From NCBI RefSeq assembly GCF_024124765.2, contig NZ_JAMXSR020000002.1, positions 3,926,001 to 3,990,000 on the forward strand: a stretch of 64,000 nt of DNA. The letters run 5' to 3'. This document shows positions 19,065 through 29,665 of the stretch, one piece after another (within the stretch, counting starts at the first letter, position 1; each line of letters opens with the position of its first letter). Source of the stretch: Sphingomonas sp. H160509. GTDB lineage: Bacteria; Pseudomonadota; Alphaproteobacteria; Sphingomonadales; Sphingomonadaceae. The position numbers and the translations under genes were made by a program. Below the pieces are notes generated by a model. The model was not told the DNA's origin. It did not search any database and saw nothing but the letters and a program-made list of their open reading frames with translations.

Positions 19065-20259
19065 ATGACGGTTATCGAACAATCTCCCGGCGGCGATCAG
19101 CCCCCTGGCGCAGGCGAACTGGAATATCGTCTTCGCCAGCAGTCGATCCTGGCCGATTTCGGGATCGAGGCGCTTCGGGCGCGGGATCTGCAGCCGATGT
19201 TGCAGCGCGCGACCGAGTTGTGCGGCGAGGGGATGCGGTCGAAATACTGCAAGTTCCTCGAATACCGTCCCGAACAGAACACCCTGCTGGTCCGCGCCGG
19301 GATCGGCTGGGCGCCGGGAGTGGTCGGGTCGACCGAGATGCGGACCGATCTCGGTTCGCCGGCAGGGTTCGCGCTGGAGACCGGGCTGCCGGTGATCTCG
19401 AACCACCTTGAGAACGAGCAGCGTTTCCGGACGCCGGAGTTCATGGCGCAGCACAATATCCGCCGCGCTATCAACGTGCTGGTGGAGACGTCGGGCAAGC
19501 GCTTCGGCGTGCTGGAGGTCGACAGCCCTGACGAGGGCAAGTTCGAGCCCGCCGACTTCGCGTTCATGCAGGGGGTTTGCGAACCTCATAGGCGTGGCGA
19601 TCGAGCGGCAGCAGGCGGAGCAGCGGCTGAGCGAGGCGATGGAGCATCAGGAGTTGCTCACCCGCGAGGCGAGCCACCGGGTGAAGAACAGTCTCGCTTT
19701 GGTCTCGGCGATGCTCAACCTCCAGATGCAGGAAGATGACGATCCGCGGATCCGCCGGCTGCTCGGCGACGCCCAGGCGCGGATCACCGCGATCGCGCAG
19801 ACGCACGACCAGCTGTGGCGTGGCGATCAGGTCGGCATCGTTGCGCTCAACGATCTGGTCTGCGGGATCGCGACGGGGCTTGGCGAGCAGTCGCTCAACC
19901 ACCGGATCGATTGCGATATCGAGGCTATTTTAATCAGCGCGGACGTGGCGATCCCGATGGGGCTGCTGGTCACCGAACTGGTCACCAACGCGATCAAATA
20001 TGCGTATGGCGACGATGGTGGCGTGATCCTGGTCACGGTGCGGAGTGCTGACGGGCGGATCGTGCTGACCGTGTCCGACGAGGGCGGCGGGTTGCCGGCC
20101 GACTTCGACTTGAAGACGGCATCGCGGAAAAGCCTTGGGATGCGGATGATCGGCAGCCTCGCGCGGCAGTTGCGCGGGACTGTGACGATCGAGAACGCTG
20201 CGGTCGGGACGTGCGCGACGCTGGACGTGCCCGATCCTCGGGTCGAGGTCGCAGGCTAG
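19065..20259 (+). CDS. GAF domain sensor histidine kinase (HWE/HisKA_2 type), one frameshift
   Basis: About 397 residues after removing one base from G5 at 19571-19575. An N-terminal GAF domain (residues about 15-170, with AGFALETGLPVISNHLENEQ and INVLVETSGKRFGVLEVDS) feeds a HisKA_2-type dimerisation/phosphorylation segment REASHRVKNSLALVSAML, and then an HATPase domain with ELVTNAIKYAY (N box) and VSDEGGGLPADF (G1). No membrane segment, so it senses a cytosolic signal. Such kinases pair with general stress or light-type pathways in alphaproteobacteria; no response regulator is adjacent. ATG 19065 or GTG 19059 could start it; the latter overlaps the CYTH stop. Confidence 0.85.
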
Positions 20260-20263
20260 CCAC

Positions 20264-20341
20264 TGTTCTCCTGCGAACGCAGGAGTCCAGGGTTACGCGC
20301 GTATCGGGTGGTATCCTGGGCTCCTGCTTTCGCAGGAGAAC
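20264..20341. repeat. Palindromic intergenic repeat
   Basis: Arms beginning GTTCTCCTGCGAACGCAGGA and returning as TCCTGCTTTCGCAGGAGAAC enclose about 30 bases. It separates two convergent genes and may end transcription from both sides. One of several dispersed palindrome types in the window. Confidence 0.7.
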
Positions 20342-20346
20342 GGCAG

Positions 20347-21078
20347 TTAAGCGGCGACCGCGTCGGCTTTAGTCGCCATCCACGCTTCGGCTTTCGCCAG
20401 CGCGGGAGCGTCATCGACGTCGATCCAGTCGATGTCGCTGCAATCGACGATCCGAGCCAGGCCCTGTGCGGCCAGCAGGCGGACGCCTTCCGTCAAAGAC
20501 GGGCTTGCCAAGGTGGAGAGCGCATCCGACAGCGCAGGGCCGATCGCGAATACGCCGGTGTCGTAGCAGTCGTGCGGTTCGAGCCCCTTGCCGATCGCGA
20601 CGATGCGGTCGCCTTCGGTCGCGACGCAGGTGACGTCCTCCGGGTCGACCCAGTCGTGCCCGAGCCGTCGGTCGATGCCGAGGCGCAGACCACCGCCAGC
20701 GCCGGCCCTTGCCATGCGGGCGTAAAGTTCGGAACTGACGAGGTGGTCGCACATCGCGAGGATCGCTTCGCTACCGCCGAGCGCATCTCGCGCCGCCAGT
20801 ACCGAAACGCCATTGGGTTCGCGGTGATCCGCGAGAACCGTCTCGACCTTCAACGACCAGCGCCGGCTACCGAGATACGATTCGATCGCCTCGCGCCCGT
20901 AGCTCACCGTCACGATCGCCCGCGCGAAACCGGCCTCGGCCAGTCCTTCGAGCGCGTGGGCGATCAGCGGCCGCCCCGCAACCGCGCAGAGCGGCTTGTA
21001 CGGGGCGGAGGTGCGAAGGCGGCTGCCTTCCCCGGCGGCGAGGATGATCGCCGTTTGAATCCGGGGCGTATCGATCAT
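20347..21078 (-). CDS. Nucleotidyltransferase, likely inositol-phosphate cytidylyltransferase
   Basis: 243 residues with the nucleotidyltransferase signature IILAAGEGSRLRTSAPYKPL at residues 11-30, and VLADHREPNGVSVLAARDAL, AMCDHLVS and YDTGVFAIGPAL, as in enzymes that make CDP- or other NDP-activated small alcohols. The neighbour one base upstream makes myo-inositol phosphate and the next one is a CDP-alcohol phosphotransferase. The simplest reading is therefore CTP:inositol-1-phosphate cytidylyltransferase (IPCT), making CDP-inositol. The family is seen; the substrate is inferred from context. Mannose-1-phosphate guanylyltransferase-like activity is the main alternative. Last gene of the predicted operon. 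Confidence 0.7.
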   Translation of the reverse strand: MIDTPRIQTAIILAAGEGSRLRTSAPYKPLCAVAGRPLIAHALEGLAEAGFARAIVTVSYGREAIESYLGSRRWSLKVETVLADHREPNGVSVLAARDALGGSEAILAMCDHLVSSELYARMARAGAGGGLRLGIDRRLGHDWVDPEDVTCVATEGDRIVAIGKGLEPHDCYDTGVFAIGPALSDALSTLASPSLTEGVRLLAAQGLARIVDCSDIDWIDVDDAPALAKAEAWMATKADAVAA

Positions 21079-21079
21079 G

Positions 21080-22172
21080 TCAGGCGGCCTTGATGAACCG
21101 CTCGACTTCGATCTGCGCGAGATCGTCGGTCATCTGCGTGCGCGGGTGCTTGCAGAAATACGCCGATGCAGGGTCGATCACGCCGGCGATGCCGCGGTCC
21201 TTGGCGATCTTGGCGCAACGGATCATGTCGATCGCGACGCCCGCCGAATTGGGGCTGTCCTCGACCGAGAGACGCAGCTCGATGTTCATCGGCACGCCGC
21301 CGAACAGCTGGCCTTCCATGCGCAGGAAGCAGACCTTGTTGTCGTTCTGCCAGGGCACATAGTCCGACGGACCGATATGGACGTTGTCGTCGTCCATGCG
21401 CTCTGCCGCGACCGACTGGACGGCTTCAGTCTTCGAGATCTTCTTCGACTCGAGACGGCGATGGTTCGACATGTTGAGGAAGTCGGTGTTGCCGCCGGTG
21501 TTGAGCTGGTAGGTGCGATCCAGCTTCACGCCGCGCTTGGCGAACAGGTCGGTCAGCACGCGGTGAACGATCGTCGCGCCGAGCTGTGCCTTGATGTCGT
21601 CACCGATGATCGCGACGCCGGCGTCCTCGAACTTCTTCGCCCAGACCGGGTTCGACGCGATGAACACGGGGATGTTGTTAACGAACGCCACGCCCGCTTC
21701 GATCGCGCATTCGGCGTAGAACTCGGTCGCTTCCTGCGAACCGACCGGCAGGTAGTTCATGAGAACGTCGGCGCCCGATGCCTTCAGCTCGGCGATGACC
21801 TCTTCACGGGTCGGCTCGGCGGCGTCGGAGACGAGGAACGTACGGTCGTCCTTGAAGTCGGCCATATGGTCGGCAACGCCGTCCAGCTTCTTGCCCATCT
21901 TCACGATCGTGCCGGTGTTGCCGACGTTCGGTGCGAACACCGCGGTGCAGTTGGGCTTGGCGAAGATCGCCTCGGCGACGTCCTTGCCGACCTTGCGGCG
22001 ATCGACGTCCCAGGCCGCGACGACCTTGATGTCGCTCGGCTTGTAGCCACCCATGTCGAAATGCATCAGGCCAACCTGGTCGTTTGCCCCCCTCGCGATA
22101 ATGCTCGAGGCCCTGGACGAGCGAGCTCGCGCAGTTGCCGATGCCGACCACGGCGATCCGAATGCTATTCAT
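21080..22172 (-). CDS. myo-Inositol-1-phosphate synthase, one frameshift
   Basis: NAD-dependent isomerase turning glucose 6-phosphate into inositol 1-phosphate. The N-terminus IRIAVVGIGNCASSLVQGLE is the Rossmann loop of the short (actinobacterial/bacterial) type. Further family segments are FAPNVGNTGTIVKMG, MNYLPVGSQEATEFYAEC, NNIPVFIASNPVWAKKF, GDDIKAQLGATIVHR and LNTGGNTDFLNM. One extra base in the six-C run at 22087-22092 splits the first 30 residues from the rest; corrected length is 363 residues, as expected. The ATG at 22172 has AGGAACAGGG upstream. It sits between the phosphotransferase (15 bases) and the cytidylyltransferase (1 base). Confidence 0.92.
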
Positions 22173-22187
22173 TACTGACCCTGTTCC

Positions 22188-23048
22188 TTACGAAAGATGC
22201 ATGCGCGACGCGGTCTTTGGTCGCGTTGCGGAAGTATTACGAACGAAAGCCCGCTCGACACGACGGTGCCAGACGAGCCCGACGATGGCCACGAGCGTCA
22301 AAGGGACGATCTCGAACCACCAGAAGATGCGTGGGTTGCCCGCGAAGCAGGCGACGAAGATCGCCCATACCCGGACATTCGCGGTAAGCAAGGCCATGAA
22401 GCGCAACGGCGCGACGGCGCGGGCACCGTACAGGGCCCCGAGCGCGACCGGATCCGCCGACTGACCGAGCGTGCGCTCGAACGGCATAGCGATCCGGTCG
22501 ATGCTGCTCGCGACGCCATCATAGAAGCGGACCAGCGCGTTGCCGGTCGGAACGGGAAGCGCTTCGAGCGCCACGCCCTTGATGCGACGATGGAAGCGCG
22601 AACGCTCGCCTTCGTACATGTTCGACTGAACGGCATGCGCGCCACCAGCCGCGACGGCGAGGACCCAGGCCTCGGGCGTGTCGATCGTCAGCGCGAGCGA
22701 GATGTAGATCAGCGCGAAGACGCCGTGATCGCACAATCCGTCGAGCATCCTGCCGAGCGGGCTCGCGGTCTTGGTCGCGCGGGCAACCATGCCGTCGAGT
22801 CCGTCGGCGATCAGCCATCCCATCGACAGCACCAGGCCGACCAGCGCGAGCGCCCAGTTTCCCCACTGCGTGTACGCGAGCGCCGCCGCTCCACCGAGGC
22901 ACAGCCCCGCCACCGACACCGAATTGGCCGAGATTCCACGCGACAACGCGAGCGGCAAAAGCGCACGGCCTGCCGGGTGAATCAGCCAAAGATTAGATGG
23001 GATCTCGATCCGGCGATCGCGCGATCCATCCGGTGGAGCCACTGTCAT
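22188..23048 (-). CDS. CDP-alcohol phosphatidyltransferase family membrane enzyme
   Basis: 286 residues with about six hydrophobic segments. The family motif is complete: residues around 84-106 read DGLDGMVAR, then eight residues, then GRMLDGLCD, i.e. D-x2-DG-x2-AR-x8-G-x3-D-x3-D, whose Asp residues hold two metal ions. Such enzymes move a phosphoalcohol from a CDP carrier to an alcohol, releasing CMP. Being first in an operon with inositol-phosphate synthase and a probable inositol-phosphate cytidylyltransferase, it is best explained as using CDP-inositol (or inositol phosphate plus CDP-lipid) to form an inositol phosphodiester. The acceptor is unknown. Only 54 bases follow the nadE stop, so read-through from nadE is possible. 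Confidence 0.85.
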   Translation of the reverse strand: MTVAPPDGSRDRRIEIPSNLWLIHPAGRALLPLALSRGISANSVSVAGLCLGGAAALAYTQWGNWALALVGLVLSMGWLIADGLDGMVARATKTASPLGRMLDGLCDHGVFALIYISLALTIDTPEAWVLAVAAGGAHAVQSNMYEGERSRFHRRIKGVALEALPVPTGNALVRFYDGVASSIDRIAMPFERTLGQSADPVALGALYGARAVAPLRFMALLTANVRVWAIFVACFAGNPRIFWWFEIVPLTLVAIVGLVWHRRVERAFVRNTSATRPKTASRMHLS

Positions 23049-23102
23049 AGGATTTTCATAATGCGCCGGATGGGCGATTTATGCAAGGTGGCGCGGCTGA
23101 CC

Positions 23103-25148
<2,046 letters not shown>

Positions 25149-25212
25149 GTCACACCGATAAACGCCCCGAGCCGGTCACGCCACCGGCTTCCGGACGTTT
25201 GCAGGGGGCGCG

Positions 25213-25507
25213 CTAAAAGACGCCGACTGCAGCATCGGCCCAGACCAGGGCCGCGCAAGCGATCACCGCTATGATCGCTATCCCCTCGCAACGCAGGTCT
25301 GCGGGTCACACGAACGGCAAGTTCGATCGCTACACCGATGGCAGCCAGCAGCAGCGCGGCGCTGAGAAAATCGGCGCGGTCCCAGTCGACCTGGTGCGTG
25401 AACTGCATTGCGATCAGCGGCGACACGAGCAGTGCCAGGCTCGCCGACAAGAAGAACAGCCGCCAGTGGCTGAAGCCGTACGGGATTAAGCGTTGGGTTG
25501 GTGCCAT
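25213..25507 (-). CDS. Small membrane protein, one frameshift
   Basis: About 97 residues when one base is removed from C4 at 25282-25285. Three hydrophobic segments can be seen: LFFLSASLALLVSPLIAM, ADFLSAALLLAAIGVAIELA and, after the frame correction, GIAIIAVIACAALVWADAAVG, ending in VF. No catalytic motif is recognisable; function unknown. The start at 25507 gives MAPTQRLIPYGFSHWR, a basic cytosolic leader. Divergent from the ArsC/Spx-like gene. Confidence 0.6.
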
Positions 25508-25586
25508 GACGAGCCTCCGCAGGAAATTCGATCTTCTCATCGAAGCCGGTAATCTGCAAGTCAGTGAGACTCAGGAGGAGGTAGCA

Positions 25587-25943
25587 GTGACCATCACGAT
25601 GTTCGGCATCAAGAATTGCGACACGATCAAGAAGGCGCAGAATTGGCTCGATGCGCACGACGTCGCGTACGCGTTCCACGACTACAAGGCCGCGGGTATC
25701 GACGCTGCGCACCTCGACGACTGGATCGGTCGGGTCGGGTGGGACGTGTTGCTCAACCGTGCGGGCACGACGTTTCGGAAGCTGCCCGAAGCGGATCGCG
25801 CGGATCTCGATGCCGGGAAGGCCACCGCGCTGATGCTGGCGCAACCGTCGATGATCAAGCGACCGGTGCTCGATACCGGCAAGACGCTGCTGGTCGGGTT
25901 CAAGCCCGAGGCGTATGAGGCGGCGGGGCTGGGGCACGCCTGA
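25587..25943 (+). CDS. ArsC/Spx (YffB)-like thioredoxin-fold protein
   Basis: 118 residues starting at GTG 25587 behind a strong AGGAGG. The start reads MTITMFGIKNCDTIKKAQ: a thioredoxin fold with a single N-terminal Cys in the position of the ArsC/Spx catalytic Cys. RAGTTFRKLP and PSMIKRPVLD (the conserved cis-Pro/Arg region) follow. The KNCDT context matches YffB-type members rather than true arsenate reductases (compare the arsC at 56334-56669, which has PRCSKSR). Its role is unproven; glutathione-linked reduction has been suggested for the subfamily. Eleven bases before a DUF427 gene. Confidence 0.85.
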   Translation: MTITMFGIKNCDTIKKAQNWLDAHDVAYAFHDYKAAGIDAAHLDDWIGRVGWDVLLNRAGTTFRKLPEADRADLDAGKATALMLAQPSMIKRPVLDTGKTLLVGFKPEAYEAAGLGHA

Positions 25944-25954
25944 AGGAGATCAGT

Positions 25955-26236
25955 ATGCCGGTTGCAAGTTGGAATGGCCATGAGATCGCGCGATCGGACG
26001 ACACAGTCGTTGTCGAGGGCAATCATTACTTCCCCGCTAGCAGCATCGATGCTGCCTTGCTGGAGGATAGCGCGACGCACTCGAACTGCCCGTGGAAGGG
26101 TGTGGCGAGTTACAAGACGTTGGTCGTCGACGGGAAGCGCAATGTCGATGCGGTCTGGTATTATCCGGAGCCGAAGTCGGCAGCTGCCGAGATTAAGGAT
26201 CGCTATGCGTTCTGGAAGGGCGTCGTCGTCGCGTAA
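25955..26236 (+). CDS. DUF427 domain protein
   Basis: 93 residues: ASWNGHEIARSDDTVVVEGNHYFP, then THSNCPWKGVASYKTLVVDG and VWYYPEPKSAAAEIKDRYAF, all hallmarks of the DUF427 fold (a small beta barrel, complete at this length). Function is unknown. AAGGAG precedes the ATG. Co-transcribed with the ArsC/Spx-like gene and followed directly by a palindromic repeat. Confidence 0.85.
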   Translation: MPVASWNGHEIARSDDTVVVEGNHYFPASSIDAALLEDSATHSNCPWKGVASYKTLVVDGKRNVDAVWYYPEPKSAAAEIKDRYAFWKGVVVA

Positions 26237-26253
26237 GGACGCGCGTTTTTTGA

Positions 26254-26376
26254 ATCCTCCCCGTCAGGGGGAGGTGTCGCCGAAGGTGACGGGGGGGAGA
26301 ATACGGAACAGGCGTTTCGCTTACCTCCCCCGCCGTCTGGCAAGCGCCGGACACCTCCCCCCTGGCGGGGAAGGAT
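26254..26376. repeat. Palindromic repeat, type 1
   Basis: A double-hairpin element about 120 bases long with outer arms ATCCTCCCCGTCAGGGGGAG and TCCCCCCTGGCGGGGAAGGA, and inner marks GTCGCCGAAGGTGACGG and CCGTCTGGCAAGCGCCGG. Copies of the same type lie at 32581-32707, 53986-54104 and 63345-63466. Between convergent genes it may act as a terminator. Confidence 0.8.
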
Positions 26377-26389
26377 CGGGTGGCTCAGC

Positions 26390-27304
26390 TCAGATCGCGC
26401 CCGAGAACGTGTCGCACTGCTGCGGATCGCCGCTCTCCAGCCCGCGCTTCAGCCACGACTGGCGCTGTGCCGAGGTGCCGTGCGTAAAGCTGTCCGGTAC
26501 CACGCGACCCTGCGACTGCTTCTGCAGCGTGTCGTCGCCGATCGCCTGTGCCGCGGTCATGCCCTCCTGGATATCCCCGGCCTCGAGCCGCGACTTATTC
26601 GCCGCCGCCCACACGCCGGCGTAGCAATCCGCCTGCAATTCGAGCCGCACCGACAGAGCATTGCCCTCGGTCTCGCTCGCCTGGCGCTGCGCCTGCTGGA
26701 CCTGTGCATTGGTACCGAGCAGCTTCTGGATGTGATGGCCGAACTCGTGCGCGATCACGTAATCCTGCGCGAAGTCGCCGTTCGCCTTGAAGCGAGTCGA
26801 TAGCTCGTTGAAGAAACTCGTGTCGAGATAGATGCCCTGGTCGGTCGGGCAATAGAACGGCCCCATCGCCGACTGCGCCGCGCCGCAACCCGAGCGGCCA
26901 TTGCCGTCGAAGAACACCAGCTTGGGCGCTTCAAACCGCTGGCCGTTCTTCTGGAAGATGGCCTCCCAGGTATTGTCGGCCGAGCTGAACGCGTTGCAGG
27001 CCGCCTTGCTTTCGGCGTTCAGCGAACAGCTCGACTTGGTATCGGAGCCCGAGCGCGGTCCGCTTTGCGTCGTCGGCGCCGACGTCTGTCCGCCACCGAG
27101 CAGCCCGCCGAGGCCACCCATGCCGCCGAACACTGCCATCAGGATCAGCACAACGACGATCCCGCCGCACCCGAAGCGGCTGCCGATCATCGGCAACAAC
27201 CCCATCAGCAGGCCGCCACCGCCGCCGCTAAAACCGCCGCCTCCGCCGCCCGACCCGCGCTGGTCCTCGACGTTGATGTTCGGATCGTAATCGTCGAGCC
27301 GCAT
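26390..27304 (-). CDS. Neutral zinc metallopeptidase (YpfJ family), membrane anchored
   Basis: 304 residues. A glycine-rich cytosolic leader (MRLDDYDPNINVEDQRGSG, then poly-Gly) precedes one membrane helix GGIVVVLILMAVFGGMGG. The outer domain carries the zinc motif DYVIAHEFGHHIQKLLG (HExxH) and the downstream LELQADCYAGVWAA helix with the third ligand Glu, plus two Cys-containing loops (SGCGAAQ, FYCPTDQGIYLD). Family members are predicted peptidases of unknown substrate. The ATG at 27304 fits the MRLDD start common in the family. Divergent from the hydroxybutyrate dehydrogenase gene. Confidence 0.9.
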   Translation of the reverse strand: MRLDDYDPNINVEDQRGSGGGGGGFSGGGGGLLMGLLPMIGSRFGCGGIVVVLILMAVFGGMGGLGGLLGGGQTSAPTTQSGPRSGSDTKSSCSLNAESKAACNAFSSADNTWEAIFQKNGQRFEAPKLVFFDGNGRSGCGAAQSAMGPFYCPTDQGIYLDTSFFNELSTRFKANGDFAQDYVIAHEFGHHIQKLLGTNAQVQQAQRQASETEGNALSVRLELQADCYAGVWAAANKSRLEAGDIQEGMTAAQAIGDDTLQKQSQGRVVPDSFTHGTSAQRQSWLKRGLESGDPQQCDTFSGAI

Positions 27305-27404
27305 GGATATGCCCCTTTTCGTTTCTTCTCGGGAACGAAATGCGCAAGGTGGCGCTAGGGTTGCACGGCGGCAGAATACGCTGCGCCAAGATGGGGGAGT
27401 ATGC

Positions 27405-28191
27405 ATGTTCCTGAAGGGCAAGACCGCGGTCATTACCGGATCCACGTCGGGAATCGGGCTCGCCTACGCCAAGGCGTTTGCAGCCGAAGGCGCAGCAGTG
27501 GTGCTCAATGGGTTCGGCGATGCCGATGTGATCGAACGTGAGCGGGCGGCGTTGGCGCAGGCCAGCGGCGCGATCGCAATCTACGATCCCGCCGACATGA
27601 CCAGGCCCGACCAGATCGCCGCAATGGTCGAGCGTGCCGCAGCCGAGACCGGCAGCGTCGACATCGTCGTCAACAACGCCGGCATCCAGCACGTCGCGGG
27701 CATCGCCGACTTCCCGATCGACAAGTTCGACGCGATCATCGCGATAAACCTGTCCTCGGCCTGGCACATGATGCGTGCCTCCGTGCCGCACATGCGCGCC
27801 AAGGGCTGGGGCCGGATCATCTCGACCGCGTCGGCGCACTCGCTGGTCGCGAGCCCGAACAAGTCCGCCTATGTCATGGCCAAGCACGCGATCGCCGGCC
27901 TCACCAAGACGATCGCGCTGGAGACCGCGACCGACGGCATAACCGTCAACTGCATCTCACCCGGCTATGTCTGGACGCCGCTGGTCGAGAAACAGATCCC
28001 GGACACGATGGCGGCGCGGGGGGCTGACGCGCGACCAGGTGATGAACGACGTGCTGTTGGCGGCGCAACCGACCAAGGAATTTGTCACCCCCGAGCAGGT
28101 CGCGGCGTTCGCGCTGTTCCTGTGTCGCGACGAGGCCAAGGCGATCACCGGCGCCAATTTGTCGATGGACGGCGGCTGGACGGCAGCGTGA
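27405..28191 (+). CDS. bdhA: 3-Hydroxybutyrate dehydrogenase, one frameshift
   Basis: Short-chain dehydrogenase of 261 residues after removing one G from the G6 run at 28018-28023. It has the cofactor loop GSTSGIGLAYA, VNNAGIQHVAGIADFP, catalytic ISTASAHSLVASPNKSAYVMAKH (Ser, Tyr, Lys) and the family C-terminus ITGANLSMDGGWTAA. The HVAPI/QHV and CISPGYVWTPLVEKQIP segments are typical of NAD-dependent D-3-hydroxybutyrate dehydrogenase, which oxidises hydroxybutyrate from polyhydroxybutyrate breakdown to acetoacetate. ATG 27405 follows GGGGGAG. Confidence 0.88.
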
Positions 28192-28276
28192 TCGATCGCT
28201 GCGTTCGCGTTGGGCAATAGCCATTGCCGTCGCTGGCCCGGCAGGCTTAGCATGCGAAAAGTGTGAGGGATTCAAG

Positions 28277-28944
28277 ATGATGCGGACTTGGCATAAGACG
28301 GCCGCATGCATGACGCTGGCGACGTGCGTATCGGCGATCGCCGGGATCGTGCCAGCGAGCGCCGCCCCGGTGCTGGATCGACAGGACCGCGATACGGACT
28401 GGCGGCGGGTCGCGACCGTCGCGGATCGCGGTCGGCTGGAGAGGCTGGCGGGGCGCCTGGGTTGACGCGCTGGCGCAAGTCGATCCGCGCGAGATCAGGC
28501 AGGAGCCGGTCCTGTTCGATCCCGATCGCTCGCTCGTCGACCCGCTGCCCCCGACCGGCAGCTATCGGTGTCGCACGTTCAAGCTCGGTTCGCGCGCGGG
28601 GATCGGCCCAACCTTCATGGCGTCCGGATGGTTCGCATGCAGGATAGGCGGCGGCGATGGCGGCGACGTCGATGGGGGGTGGAAATTCGGTGGTCAGCCT
28701 CACCAAGCTGGATGGATCGCAGCGTCCCGTCGGGACCATCTTCGCCGACACCAACGCGCGCGCGATCTTCCTCGGCACGATGGAACTCGGTGATGAAAAG
28801 CGACCGATGCGCTATGGTCGCGATGCGACCCGTGACATGGCCGGACTGATCGAGCGGATCGGCACCAAGCGCTGGCGCGTGGTGCTGCCATATCCCAAGT
28901 TCGAGTCGGTACTCGACGTCGTCGAACTGGTACCGGCCGACTAG
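28277..28944 (+). CDS. Exported DUF4893 domain protein, two frameshifts
   Basis: About 221 residues after removing one base each from G4 at 28450-28453 and G6 at 28674-28679. A signal peptide (MMRTWHKTAACMTLATCVSA, cut near ASA) is followed by DTDWRRVATVADRGRLERL, SYRCRTFKLGSRAG, SLTKLDGSQRPVGTIF, AIFLGTMELGDEKRPMRYG and RDMAGLIERIGTKRWRVVLP. Taken together these match DUF4893, a family found almost only in sphingomonads. Function unknown. Ends overlapping the convergent gene at 28941 by four bases. Confidence 0.75.
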
Positions 28945-29609
28945 CGTGGCAAGGCCGCCGATTGGGCAGGCGGCACGGTCGAACGCGGGTAGCTCGGTAT
29001 CGGCGAAGACGAGGTGGCGATCACGGCACCGGTCGTGGCCGAGGGCACGATCGGCGAAAGTCCTGCGAGATACTCCTTGCCGTGCAGCCCGACCGGGATG
29101 ACGCGACCGACATTCGCCGCGCCGACGGCCTTCAGGTACGAACGTGGCTTCTTCATCAGCTTGGGCTGGTCGAGCCCCGACAGCCCGACGATCCGCGCTG
29201 CTTCCTTCACGAAATGCGCGCAATTGTGATCGCCCAGACGGTACACGCTGTCCGGCTTGCCCTCGCTCCACGCGTCGACCAGCTTCAACACCTGCGTATA
29301 TTGCGCGTCGGTCATCACCACCGAGAACTGCGCGTCGCTGCCGTTGATATAGGTCGGCTTAGCGATATCGAGCATGCCCGACACTGGGCCCATCAACAGC
29401 GCTGGCGATACCGATTTCGCGGTGAAGCCGTAATTTGCGTCGACCGGCGCGCCGCCGGCGTCGGGCACGCCCCGCAACGTGAAGAACGCGTGCGGGAAGC
29501 TGTTGCCGAGTTCGTGGCTCCAGAAGGTGATGGTAACGGCCGCCTGTGCGGGGAGCGCGTATCCCAGGCACAGGCAGAGCAGGGCGATCAGCCGAAGTAG
29601 CGGTCTCAT
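28941..29609 (-). CDS. Exported protein with His-Asn-Cys motif, unknown function
   Basis: 222 residues with signal peptide MRPLLRLIALLCLCLGYALPA, cut after AQA. The mature protein begins VTITFWSHELGNSFPHAFFT and holds YRLGDHNCAHFVKEAARIVG near residue 125. A conserved-looking His and Cys of this kind in helix starts are seen in papain/NlpC-like periplasmic enzymes, so a cysteine hydrolase is a possibility, not more. The C-terminus is a Ser/Pro-rich low-complexity tail (SSSPIPSYPRSTVPP). I do not recognise the family with certainty. Confidence 0.6.
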   Translation of the reverse strand: MRPLLRLIALLCLCLGYALPAQAAVTITFWSHELGNSFPHAFFTLRGVPDAGGAPVDANYGFTAKSVSPALLMGPVSGMLDIAKPTYINGSDAQFSVVMTDAQYTQVLKLVDAWSEGKPDSVYRLGDHNCAHFVKEAARIVGLSGLDQPKLMKKPRSYLKAVGAANVGRVIPVGLHGKEYLAGLSPIVPSATTGAVIATSSSPIPSYPRSTVPPAQSAALPR

Positions 29610-29665
29610 CCCCCAATATTATTTTGGAATGTCGAGCCTTACCAGTGTGATGAGTCTGATTTAGA

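Noticed and set aside
25587..25943. True arsenate reductase
   Set aside because: The active-site context is KNCDT without the ArsC RCS motif; the real arsC is at 56334-56669.
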